Below, piece after piece: positions 33,890 through 45,249 of a stretch of 64,000 bases of DNA. Source of the stretch: Phascolomyces articulosus (Eukaryota > Mucoromycota > Mucoromycetes > Mucorales > Lichtheimiaceae); NCBI GenBank assembly GCA_025677815.1, contig JAIXMP010000033.1, positions 62,001 through 126,000 on the forward strand, written 5' to 3'. The translations under genes were made by a program, and so were the position numbers. Position 1 is the first letter of the stretch. The number at the start of each line of letters is the position of its first letter. Below the pieces are notes generated by a model. That model did not search any database, was not told the DNA's origin, and was given only the letters and a program-made list of their open reading frames with translations.

Positions 33890-36198
33890 ATGGCACGAGA
33901 CGATGTAGCAACCACAACACGATCCAAAATCGATCCAGCAAAAGAAATGGAAAAAATGATGATCACCACGCGTGCAGGTGGTGCGTATATTCCACCTCAT
34001 CGCCTACGACAAATGCAACAACAAGTCACTGATAAATCCAGCGATCAATATCAACGTATTACTTGGGAAGCACTAAAGAAATCCATCAATGGGTTGATCA
34101 ATAAAATTAATACAGCTAATATTAAAATGATTGTTCCTGAACTCTTTGGAGAAAACTTGGTACGAGGTCGAGGCTTGTTTTGTCGTTCTCTCATGCGAGC
34201 ACAAAGTGCAAGTTTGCGATTTACTCCTGTTTATGCCGCTGTCGCCGCAGTTGTTAATACAAAGATACCAGATGTAGGTGCTTTATTATCAGCACGATTA
34301 GTTGTTCAATTTCGACGTGCTTTTCGTCGTAATGATAAGGTAAATTTTTAATTTAGCTACTTGATTCATGTGTAATGTGTAAGAGACAGAGATTAGAGGT
34401 AGTGTAGGAGAAAAGGGGACAGACGCACAGGAAGTGTGTACTTGTGTCTTGATTGTCTTTTTATATATAAAAACCAACAAAGCGTGTATATTAATCAACA
34501 AAAACAGATTGTATGTTTAGCCGTATGTACATTTATTGCTCACTTGACAAACCAACTTGTCGTTCACGAAATTCTTTCACTTCAAGTTCTTGCCTTACTC
34601 TTGCAAAACCCAACGGATGATTCTGTCGAAATTGCCGTTGGTTTTATGCGAGAAGTGGGTGCTCATTTGGCCAATGTGTCTCCCAAACCCAACAATGCGA
34701 TTTTCGAAACTTTCCGATCGATCTTGCACGAAGGCAAGATTGATAAACGCACACAGTATATGATTGAAGTGCTTTTCCAAGTACGCAAGGATAAATTCAA
34801 GGACAACCAACCCATCTTGCAAGATTTGGATTTGGTAGAAGAAGAAGACCAAATCACACATTATATTGGTTTGGATGATGATGACCTCGATGTTGAAGAA
34901 CGACTCAATATTTTCAAGTTTGATCCTGATTATGAAGAAAACGAAGAACGATACGCTGATCTCAAGGCAGAAATTCTGGGCGAAGGAGGATCTTCGGATG
35001 AAGACGGATCGGATGACAGTGGATCAGATGAAAGTGATAGTGAGGAAGACAGTGAAGATGAAGAAGAAAAACGAATGGAGATCCAAGACAAGACAAATGC
35101 AGATGTGATTGAATTACGACGAAAAATTTATTTGACGGTCATGTCCAGTGTGGATTATGAAGAATGTTGTCATAAATTGATGAAATTGAATATTCAAGAA
35201 GGTCAAGAGGTAACGCATCGAGAGATTTAGGAAAGAAAAGGAAAAAAAAAAAAGAGAGAGGGGCAAAAAAAGAAACAGGGTTAATGATGTAGACTCAGGC
35301 GTGTCGTGAGATTGCCATGTGTTGCCTTTCAATGATGATATACTTCTCTCTGAAACCCGTTTTGTTTTCTTTTTACTTTCTTCTTTTTTTTTCTTCGTGT
35401 GTAGCGCGTTGTGGGATTGTCTAGGGTTTTAGTTTTATTCTTCTTATTATAATCATGATCAAGTTTGACTCACTCACACATTTTTTTTAGATTGAATTAT
35501 GTAACATGATTATTGAATGTTGCTCTCAAGAACGTACGTTCCTTAAATACTATGGATTAATGGCCGAGCGATTCTGCAAAATGAACCGTATCTGGGGTGA
35601 AAACTTTATCGTTGCCTTTAACGAAGTATACGAGACCGTCCATCGATATGAAACCAATCGATTACGTAACATTGCCAAATTGTTTGCCCATCTTTTCTTT
35701 ACCGATTCTCTTGCATGGACTTGTTTATCCATTGTTCGATTGACTGAAGAAGATACTACGTCCGCTTCACGTATTTTTGTCAAGATCTTATTCACTGAAA
35801 TTAGCGAGTTTTTAGGATTAAAGAAACTCAAGGAACGTATGGAAGATCCTTATATGGCAGAATATTTCCAAGGCATGTTCCCCAAGGATAATCCAAAGAA
35901 TACGCGCTTTGCTATTAATTATTGGACGAGTATTGGATTGGGTGCTCTCACAGAAGATTTACGTGAATGGTTGCGAACGGCACCTCAACAAATTATGCGA
36001 AAGAGACGAGCTGATAGTGATTCCAGTGGTTCAAGCAGTGATAGCGATAGCGATAGCGACAGCGATAGTGATAGTAGCAGTGGTAGCGATTCGGATAGTG
36101 GAAGCAGCAGTAGTGGAAGTGATTCAGAAAGTGATAGTGGTAGTAGCAGTAGTAGTGGAAGCAGTTCTTATGATAGAAGAAAGAGAAGACGTCGTTAA
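33890..36198 (+). CDS. CWC22: Pre-mRNA-splicing factor Cwc22 (619 aa)
   Basis: Three exons: 33890-34339, 34508-35209 and 35491-36198, all phase 0. After a short N-terminal arm carrying RAGGAYIPPHRLRQMQQQ comes the MIF4G domain (about residues 55-300): TWEALKKSINGLINKINTAN, FGENLVRGRGLFCRSLMRAQ, LLSARLVVQFRRAFRRNDK, VCLAVCTFIAHLTNQLVVHE. An acidic linker (SDEDGSDDSGSDESDSEEDS) follows. The MA3 domain begins ELRRKIYLTVMSSVDYEECC and runs past the second intron (LCNMIIECCSQERTFLKYYG, FAINYWTSIGLG). The tail is a Ser/Asp repeat ending RRKRRRR. Cwc22 is a spliceosome component that holds eIF4A3 to deposit exon-junction complexes in animals. A degenerate copy of the exon 2/intron 2/exon 3 junction lies at about 48040-48440. 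Confidence 0.96.
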
Positions 36199-36748
36199 AC
36201 CATTCATTATATTATTTGCATTTGAACAAACAACAACGAAAAAAAAAACCAATCCATCCCATTTTATATATAAACTTACTTGTATATCACACACATCTCA
36301 AAATAAATAATGACCCTTATTTCTTTTTTATTATTATTCTCATGATTCCAAAAATCTATGATTGTATATTCATACATTTTTATAGAGTGTTATGGTATTA
36401 TAGGAACATTATAGACCAAAAAGATTTAAGGGGAGTGGGGCATAAAATAAGCAATGAAGTCATTCGCTGTCAAGCTTTTTACACTAACACAATTTAGATT
36501 TTTTTTTTTCCATAAAAAAAGATTAATCATGAACTTCTTACGTAACAATAGCCCAAATACATATATCCACAACAAACATCCATTTGGGACAATATACCCA
36601 CTTTGTTTTGTTAAAAGATAATTTAAATTAAGTTTTTATAAGGAAAAGAGTATATAGTTTTTGAGTGATTATACAATATTTAGATGCTATGGAAGGTATT
36701 AATTACATAATAATTTAGTAATATATTTAAAAAAAACTAGGCTTTAAT
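36199..36748. other. Convergent intergenic spacer
   Basis: 550 bp between the stops of CWC22 (plus) and the secreted-protein gene (minus). AT-rich with AAATAAATAA at about 36300-36310 as a likely polyadenylation region for CWC22. No coding potential. Confidence 0.5.
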
Positions 36749-37459
36749 CTAAAGCAAAGCAGCTGAACCGGCGACAGCCAAAGCAGCAATAAAACCACCC
36801 AATTGAACCTTGGAAGCGGCTGATTCATCGTCTTGTTGAGATTGTTCATCCGAAGAGGATGATCCTTCAGGTTGATCAGCACCACCGGATGGTGTAGAAT
36901 CACCACTACCACTGGATGCAGAGGGGCTGGTGGTAGAACCTCCTTCAGAACATTCATCATCCTTGTGAGCGTTATACCAAGTACAAGAATCAGGATGTTC
37001 ACGGGAACCATAATCATTATTTTGATCTTCGGGACAGTTCATCATACAAGTACCAGAGGAAGTCATGAAGGCAGTGTAAGCAGGGTTGCCACGCTCACAC
37101 TTATAGCTTAAACTTTCAATGAAATCAGGAGAAGCCGGATCATCAGTCCATTGAGCCCACAAATCTCGACCAGCTTTCTGTAATTATGATATATATATAT
37201 TGTAATTGATTAGATTATATTGTTTCTCTTCTTTTTAATGATATATCTCGAATCAAGAGCAAATGTTTATAATGATATATATCCTCTCTTCTTCTTTTTC
37301 TTCCAGCTCAGCGTCAAGTAGTAATAAACTTACAATTTTACAGTCCTTTACACAGTCACCTGGTGCAGCAACATCATAGGAAGGATTACAGTTGGCAGAA
37401 ACAAGAGTAGCAGCACCACCAAGAAGGACAACAACGGAAGATACAATGGAAACTCGCAT
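36749..37459 (-). CDS. Secreted cysteine-rich, probably GPI-anchored cell-surface protein (184 aa)
   Basis: Two minus-strand exons, 37334-37459 and 36749-37177, joined in phase 0. Residues 1-22 are a signal peptide (MRVSIVSSVVVLLGGAATLV, then SA), cleaved before NCNPSYDVAAPG. The ectodomain has eight cysteines (NCN, DCVKDCK, YKCERG, GTCMMNCPE, DSCTWY, DDECSE), probably four disulfides. From about residue 118 the chain is a Ser/Thr/Gly/Pro-rich, likely O-glycosylated stalk. The end is a hydrophobic tail (GGFIAALAVAGSAALL) without basic residues after it, the usual GPI-addition signal of fungal wall proteins. The family is unrecognised. It resembles the many Mucorales wall proteins with a small Cys domain and Ser-rich stalk. 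It could act in wall architecture or adhesion. Confidence 0.85.
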
Positions 37460-39008
37460 GACAATGAATTCTTATAGTATTAGAATATGTTCAAGAAGAA
37501 AAAGAAAGGATGTTTTCATCGTCTTAAATATATAGGAAAGAAACAATTGACTCTTTCAGTTCTCCGATGCAAATAAAAAGATTGTGAAAGGGTGAATAAT
37601 ACATAATAAGACATCATATCATAACCATATAAAGATAATGTCACAACAATTGGTAGAATCCTAGGTTATTCCAACACATCCATAAAACGGACTTTAAGGT
37701 AAATTTTTTTATTTATCAGATCCTTTTTTTATATTTGATCCACCGTATGACCGAAAATAGGTAACCTTCTCACCATGTGTTTTTTTCACTTGAATTCCAA
37801 ATCTGATAATAAAGTACTATGTGTAATTTTCAATCTTTTCATCATCATCTTTATTATTATTATTATTATTATATATACATCTATTTATTTATATAAATAT
37901 ATAACAATCAACTTTTGGTTTTTTAGTATGTAAAGAATACCGCGATGGAGTACACAACACAAAAAAAGAATTCTATCTTTGACTGGATTTATCATCTATT
38001 TGCAATTGAAAAATATAACATTGTGAAAACAGTAAGATTTATACTTCTTTTAATATCAATTATACTAATACATTGCATAATATATTTCTTTTTTTTACTA
38101 TAGAAAGCTAGTAGGTTATTATTCGTTATAATAAAAACAAAGTCGGGTTAAAGTTCTGAAGAATTAACTCGCATTTGGAAACAAGTTGTACAAATCAAGT
38201 ATCACACCGACAAATCTGGGGACAAGAGACTTGTTGATCGGGTATAAACGAGCGCGCTCTTGCCCGAGCGATGCTTCCTCACTCATGAAAGTTATGTAAA
38301 TGCGAAAGAGCGCGCACTTTTTGAAAAAGTCTTGTCATTATATATTATGTATATCCTGTGATATGGTGAGTAAAAGTATACTTCCTCTTCTTGTACCGTT
38401 TTTCCACGCATATGCGTTCGTTTAAATCACTCATCACGCGTATATGTATACCTGGCGAATTTGAGAAAAGCTTACTATTTACGTAGACAATGTATTCACC
38501 TTATACATCATGTATATTTGATTCGTTATGAGGCAATTGACGATGGAAACATATAATTGCAATTTGTAATTAAAACACTAAAACAGAAAGTTATAGAAAC
38601 CTTTCAAAGTTATGATTATTTGGATTATTTGGACTGGAGTTACACAAGCAGTGTTCGGAGCACTTTATTTTAAAATAATCGACAATGAAAAAAAAAAAAC
38701 TTTATCAGATCAATCCATTGATTCCATTTGTCCTATGCTAAAAGAAAAGAAAGAAAAAAGAATCGGGTATTCGCTCCTCCCATTTTAACTTCTTATACAT
38801 TTTTATAGATCTTTGACTTTACTCTTCCTTTCATTCAATTCAGCTCAACCTCACCCAAAAAAAAGTTTTTTTTTTAACATCTTGGCATTCATCATCAAGT
38901 ATCACGTTTTGTAATAAATCAATTACTGCCCTTATATATATATAAGTAATAATCTTTCAGAAGACATCGCTTTTTTTTTCTTTTCTGATTTTCAGCAAAA
39001 AAAAAAAT
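37460..39008. other. 1.5-kb spacer containing a decayed coding relic
   Basis: The left part is the promoter side of the minus-strand GPI gene, with an (ATT)n microsatellite at about 37851-37872. A coding relic occupies 37945-38570 (listed separately). The right end, with A-runs and TTTTTTCTTTTC, is the leader of the MFS gene at 39009. Confidence 0.5.
37945..38570 (+). pseudogene. Decayed gene remnant, family unknown
   Basis: An ATG at 37945 opens 29 codons (MEYTTQKKNSIFDWIYHLFA...) to a clean ACA|GTAAGA donor. After a TATAG acceptor the frame soon hits a stop. Protein-like pieces continue in shifted frames: SSEELTRIWKQVVQIKYHTD, then after one TAA codon ALLPERCFLTHESYVNAKER, and further on LRKAYYLRRQCIHLIHHVYL up to about 38564. 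The density of sensible residues in this AT-rich DNA suggests one former gene of 150-200 codons broken by stops and frame changes. The family is unrecognised, so a transposon protein is possible. Confidence 0.4.
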
Positions 39009-40804
39009 ATGGCGGTAGATTTGACGGAAAAACATCAACAAGATGTGGATTTCGAAACCAAAGAAGAAATGGCGAATGATTATAATACAATCACCACATT
39101 AGCAAAAAATCCAGGTGTACCTACTATGGACCAACAGTCTGCAACAAACAATCGTCACAACAACGATAATAACAGTAGTAATATTGATATAAATGATCCA
39201 CAGCAAAGTACACCTCCACCAAGAAAATTCCTTTGGTTTGTTCCATTAAAAGCACACGTTCATCCTATACGATTTTTCTTCTTTTTATTTTCCGTCTTTG
39301 TTTCGCTTTCTGTTATTGTTTATTTTGCTGCTGCTCAATCTTGGACCCTTTCCTCTATTCTCCACGTCACAGAGGATGCTGGCGATGTTACTGGATCATT
39401 ATCCACTTATTCTGAAGTTACCTCCATCATCTTTGTGGTTACTTGGGGTGTCATGTCTGATCATATCCAGAAACGAACCATCATTTCTATTTCTCTGGCT
39501 ATTATTGGCATTATCTTTATTGCTTATCCATATGCACCTAATGTATATCCAACCTTGTTGATTTTACGTCTTATTTATTCCATTGGAACAGCAGGAACAA
39601 CTTGTATGATGGCATCCATGTATGTATATTGCATTATATATTTATAGTATTTACATGTAGTTTTGGTTTTCAAATGAAGAAGGCGGAATACTTACTTTTC
39701 TTATTGGATAATGTTATATATATTAGGTTCATCGAAATTGTCCATGCTGAACGAGCTGGTCTTGTATCTGGGTTAATTGGTACTTGTTCTGGTCTCGGTG
39801 CTATTTTTGCTGCCTTTGTCTTATTCTCTGTTCCCACAGAAATGGCTCACTTGGGAACCTCTCTAAGAGATCCCAATTTAATTGTTTATGCCTATGCAGC
39901 TATTGGTGCCACTACCATTGCCATTGGTATCATTCTTTGGTTTCTTATGCCAAAACGTCCTCCACCAGAAGCCAATGTCATTCCTGCCAAGAATACTCGA
40001 GAGCGTGTATGGAAAAACCTTTGGTACGGTGTGAAAGCAGCTAAAGATCCTCGTATTGCTCTTGGTTATATTTCCAGTTTCTTTGCTCGTGCCGATGAAG
40101 TTATTATCACCCATTTTATCACTCTTTGGATTCAACAATATTACATTGATGAGGGAAGATGTTTTGTTGGTCAATATTGTCCTTACGCTCCCAGTTCGTC
40201 ACGTAGTCAAGTAGGCATTGCCCAAACTGTTGCTTTGGTTGTAGCTCCCTTTTTTGGTATTGCTAGTGAATTCAATCGAGATTTGGGATTGGTGGCAGCA
40301 GGTGTCATTGGTGTGGCAGGATGTATTCCATTTGCTTTCTCCATTGACCCAACGTCATCCCAAAGTTTAGCATTTATTATTTTGCTTGCTATGGGACAGT
40401 ATGGTAATTGTATTATTTTCTTATTTGGAAGGATTAAAAGAAATTGAAGCGTGTGTAATTCTAGAAAATCAAATATATGTATATTTTGATAACTAATAAC
40501 TTATTATTATTTAAATTATATAGGAATGATAGTGTCAGGTATGGCATTGATTGCTCGCGATAGAATTCCTCCTGAATTCCGTGGTGGTGTTGCTGGCATG
40601 TATTCCTTGTCCGGTGTCATTGGTATTATGATTATTTCCAAGGTGGGAGGTGTCTTATTTGATAAATGGATGAAAGGTGCCCCTTTCTTATTGCTTGGAA
40701 TTGGCCATGGTCTTATTGCATTATTAGCGTTAATTCACTTTATATACATGGTAGTTCAAAAATATATTTATGGACAAAAGGATGTTAAGCTTCTTTATTC
40801 TTAA
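39009..40804 (+). CDS. Major facilitator superfamily transporter (522 aa)
   Basis: Three exons: 39009-39619, 39727-40403 and 40524-40804. A hydrophilic N-terminal tail of about 75 residues (Asn/Gln-rich) precedes the membrane part. It starts with FFFFLFSVFVSLSVIVYFAA, then the loop 2-3 motif WGVMSDHIQKRTIISI (MFS motif A, G-x3-D-x2-[KR]), and RLIYSIGTAGTTCMM. A second set of helices after the central loop includes IALGYISSFFARADEVIITH and PPEFRGGVAGMYSLSGVIGI. Around 12 membrane segments can be counted. A loop with two cysteines (GRCFVGQYCPYAP) lies in the second half. The substrate is not predictable; the motif and length fit the MFS-1 class, but not clearly sugar or drug families. It is the last intact gene before the 10-kb desert. 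Confidence 0.88.
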
Positions 40805-42363
40805 GGTCTACTTTTTCTTCTACCACTACTCTCAATAACTACTTTTATTACTCCATAACTTTTATTTAATACCTTCCGGCATCATCTGTTCTTGTCATTT
40901 GTATAATAATTATAATATATATAGTCATCATACTTGTTTTCTTCTTTCTACAATTATTTATTAATAACAATAAAAAACATACGTATTTTATGCATTGTAA
41001 TTTAAGTAATTCGATTACCCATAATGGACGAAGAATTAAAATTTGAACGCCTAATAGCAATATATAAAAAAATAATAATGCACAACATATGAAGGCTATG
41101 TCTTTTTTAAGCTTGCCTGTACAAAAATACAGACCTCTCTGAAATCAGGTAAACACATCCAGTCATAGATGATAAGGTACAGTATATGCTATTCTCTCCT
41201 AGAAAAATACAATTCTAGATAAGACTCAGTTTTTATCGCGGAGGTGATCATACTTAGAATTACTAAAAGACAGTGGTTTCAGTATTGGAAACATAGAAAG
41301 CATTATTCATCTTAAATTCTTATGGTATTGCTTATTCAGCAGACATCTACTATCCTTAGTCTCAGCAGATCTTTACTAGAATGCAGAAAGATCGATTTCA
41401 TCATGTTTCACTTTACCGTAAGATGTTGGAATTATTATACAAGAAACTTGTACTAATAATGTAATACTTGTTCATATTCAAATTAACAATAAATGCTTAT
41501 CGGAGATCCATCTTAGGATAAATAGTTTATTGAGGATGTGAAACTATAAATACTTTGAGGCAAATGTTTAATAGCCTTAGAGAAAAAATGAGTACGTAGT
41601 TCAATTTTGAAAAAGGTAGTCTATTTAAGATGCGCTTCATCATAATATGATTTCTTGACTAGGTATACATAAAATCGTATGGGAAATAATCATGTAATAT
41701 AAGATAAGATTGATAAGACGAGGATATGAAAAATGGGACGATATTGTTCATCAAGCTGAATAGAATCATCCTACAAGACTTGAAATGTAGTCTTAACATA
41801 CAGTCAAACTGATGTTTTCTTTTCAATAGAAAGGAGGTGAAAGATCCTCCGAGATAAGTAATCATTGACAACTATAACTATCCATAAGTTAACTATAGGT
41901 TTACAAGAAAAACACATATTATGTCTATTATTGTTAATAAAGGTTGATCTTTCATGATCAAATAATCAAACGTCAGATTAATTAAATAAAAGAGAAAAGG
42001 ATTGGCATGGTCCGTGCATTCGGAAGCCATTCCAGAAAATGGGAACGGTTAAAAACAATGGGTTTTTATGATGATGTTTATGATAATAAAGAAACAATAA
42101 TGTAGTTTATTAAAAATTATAAAATTATAAATATGAAACAACGAAAGTATATAAAAAGGAAGGATCTGAAAAAAAAAGACACACCATTTTTACAATAGTA
42201 CATCGTCTTTTATCAAGTATGTTTTTTTTTATCATTTTCTTAATTGAATTGGGTGCCAACAAAGTTGGCGGGTGGAAAAAATTGCTTGAAAGTAAACACA
42301 ATGGAAGTGCAATATTGAAATTTACTGACAAGACGCATATGATGAGAAAAATTAATTTCAAAT
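40805..42363. other. Start of the gene desert
   Basis: No gene. After the MFS 3' UTR the DNA has weakly protein-like fragments in all frames (for example a plus-strand QKDRFHHVSLYRKMLELLYK near 41390-41450 and a minus-strand frame at 41659-41871), none longer than 70 codons or spliceable. Composition is less homopolymeric than other spacers, suggesting decayed insertions. Confidence 0.4.
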
Positions 42364-42743
42364 CTAGCAAATGACTCTATCCATCAGTAATCCTTCATTT
42401 GGAGAGTATTGCTCAAGAACAGACGCAAACAGGGTAGGACGGAGAAATGAATGAAGACAGGGCTCACCACTAGAAAACACCAAAACCCGGACATCCAGTT
42501 TGCAAGAAACATAAACACGCCGTGTTAATCCCGACAGAGCCCCCCTTGCAAGGACGCAACCGGTACACCATCTATGTTCCCCAACCACCCAATTTTAAAG
42601 AGCTGACAACCCAACCTCTGTGAAGGGGGGAGATCAAGCAACCAGATCTCCAAAAACTGAATGATCGTGTTCTGATATTGGTCAAAGAGAAAAAATAAAT
42701 AAAGAGAGCAGAGCTCTTTTATTATTATTATTTTTTTTATCAA
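42364..42743. other. GC-richer island, possible solo LTR or other insertion remnant
   Basis: About 42370-42680 is clearly richer in G+C than the surrounding DNA and contains words such as cgccgtgttaatcccgacag and ggggggagatcaagcaacc. Two minus-strand frames stay open across it (72 and 74 codons), but neither reads like a known protein; high GC alone would leave frames open. No target-site duplication or terminal repeat could be fixed by eye. A solo LTR, a SINE-like element, or a fragment from elsewhere are all possible. Confidence 0.3.
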
Positions 42744-45249
42744 TTGAGCATCCGATAGTGGCTTATTTTATGACACAGTGCCTTGATTATTTTATGTATT
42801 AGTTATATGGTGTTATATAGTGATATGATTGTATCGTAAAAAAAAAAAAAGGACAAAAAAGAAGTATGCTATCTGCTCTCGCGTAAAAAAAGTATACAGG
42901 CACCAAGTTCTGATTCCTGGTTCACTCCAAACCAAACCTATTTTGTTTCATCTTGGTGCGTACACGCATATTTCTCCGTAGCGCCGATTCATTTATTATC
43001 AGTCTTTCCAGGATAATTATATAATATGATATTTGGATGAAATCCATGAATCAGATTATTCAATAACAATAATCCATGCAGGATTTCAAGACTCCAAGGT
43101 AAGTTTCTATGGTTATAGGATCAGCATAACAGCACGGTGGATGTTTGTGTACCCCTGAATCTTTTTTTTCCCGATTTCTGCTGATTTTGGTCGCACCCTC
43201 TTTTTTCCATCTTCCTTTTGCATGCAATACTTTCACTCTTATACATATCATAGTTACTTATTATACATACACACCATCACTTGCTATGAATTCATTACCA
43301 ATCACTGCTATATGTCATCTCCATCAAGTCATCTGCGCTATTAGACCGATATCTTCCACCTGTCTTACTACAAAGTCTTTTATATTACAAAGATGATTTT
43401 TCTTATGTAAACTTGACACGGCAGATTCAAAAGAGACCAGCTTTTACTTTTGTCAGCTAATATTTAGACGTGTCATCACCTCATCGCACTCTTATTACCA
43501 TCATAGAAAGCTCATTCCAATTTGCACTTTGGACTGTCAACCTTAAAACCGACGACAAATACCTCTTTCTTTGTTTTGAAAATCGATTCTTTTCCATATA
43601 ACATAATACAGCCTGTATTGGTCCTATCCATGGAAAATGTCTCATATTTTTTTTTAATCAATCTAGACCACGAAGGGACTAGCAGCTACGAGAAAACAAC
43701 AGCAGCGACAACTTCTTGCCTAGAGGTCGTAAATTGCACCATATATCACGCGATTCTCGGCATGATCATCCCGAAACTTATGGATAAGGATTCTATTATC
43801 GCTTGAACTCTTGTTTCGTGTGGAACTGGGGAAACATGGCAGCATCAATTGATGATAAGGAATTCAAGCTGGACGGATGGACAGATTAGATAATTATTTA
43901 CAGGTAATAGGTATCGTTATCATGATGATTGTGATGAAGGAGTTATGTACATCGTGTGAAAAAAAAAAGTTATTGTCATTAGAAAACGGAATATGTTCAA
44001 TTATGCATCATGCTACTCAATTGTTTCCCTTCCTCATGTCTTTTCAAACAGGTACGATGGTTGTATTTTGAAAAAGGATGACAGACTCAGCAGATAGGAT
44101 AAGGATGCAGAGCAGGACGTGTGTTATCATGGTTATAAACTTTCAAGGGTTGCTGCGCTATTCAGCCGAATGGGAAGTGGGATGAGGAAAGAGTGAGAAA
44201 TATAGATTTGGATGATTTGTGAATAAATCAACGGGTACGTATATGCATCAAGAGCATCAGGTGGTGGGTATCTTGTTTCATTCTATAATTTCTATAAATA
44301 CAAACTTATATATAAAAATCAAATATCTATGGAATCCTTAAATTGTGATTGCATTATTGGAAATTCCTGGTGGTCCTGAGAGAGAAGAGTGGAGGAGCAG
44401 ACTGGGGTTTAAATACGGGATGTGCGGGATGGTGGTATTAAAAAAAATGAAAAAGTGCAGAATTATTATCTTGAATAAACGAAATAGCTTATTTCATATA
44501 TATATTATTCATGCGTGCCTGCGGAGAAGCCGTGCTTGTGAAACATTTAGATTAATGCATATATGATAACTATGACACATGGTAGTGATATATTTAATTC
44601 TTCTCGACAATGCACGATTTATTCGGCATTGCTTTCTTTTACACTTCATCGTAACATAATTGCCAATATAATGCTTGGATCGGTAACGAATGCATTGTTC
44701 TGCAATAATAATAAGAATAATAACTCCAGTCAACTAGTTTTTTTCTTTCTTTCTTCCACTCAAAACCAAAAGAAAATTTGGTGCGTACCTCCCTCCATTT
44801 CTTGCAACATCTTTCCTGCCCCATGTGTTGTTTAATGGCCTATCTTTTTTGTCTACATTCTCCTTTTTATATCCATTACAAACTGACTTTATATTTTTCC
44901 CCTCTTCTTTCCTTTTCTTTTTACAGATTACAGATTTCACAGATTCACGATAAAAAAAATGAACAGTTGATCTCTCGGACCATTTCGATATTATATGGTA
45001 CTGATTTATGAATCTCAATCTTCTTTCTTTCTTTTCTCATTTTAAATTCACTCATATATACTTATAAATTTGCCAATGCCGCTTTTTTTTTCCCTTCTGT
45101 TTTCAGGAATTATATAAATTGGTCATTTTTATTCAAACGCTTCTCCCATTTGCATTTTTCTCTAGACATGCTTCTTGTAACAAATTTCTTCTTTCAAACA
45201 TTGTAACGATAGCAAAATATATATATATATATATAACTTTATTTTTTTT
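42744..45249. other. Gene desert, decayed sequence
   Basis: No intact gene. Short protein-like pieces occur on the plus strand, for example ESSFQFALWTVNLKTDDKYL at about 43505-43565 and VWNWGNMAASIDDKEFKLDG at about 43815-43880. They are separated by stops and cannot be joined with splice sites. They may be remnants of one degraded gene. T-rich runs fill the right end. Confidence 0.35.

Noticed and set aside
36030..36180. Tandem repeat in CWC22 exon 3
   Set aside because: It is the Ser/Asp-rich tail of the coding sequence, usual for Cwc22 proteins, not a separate element.
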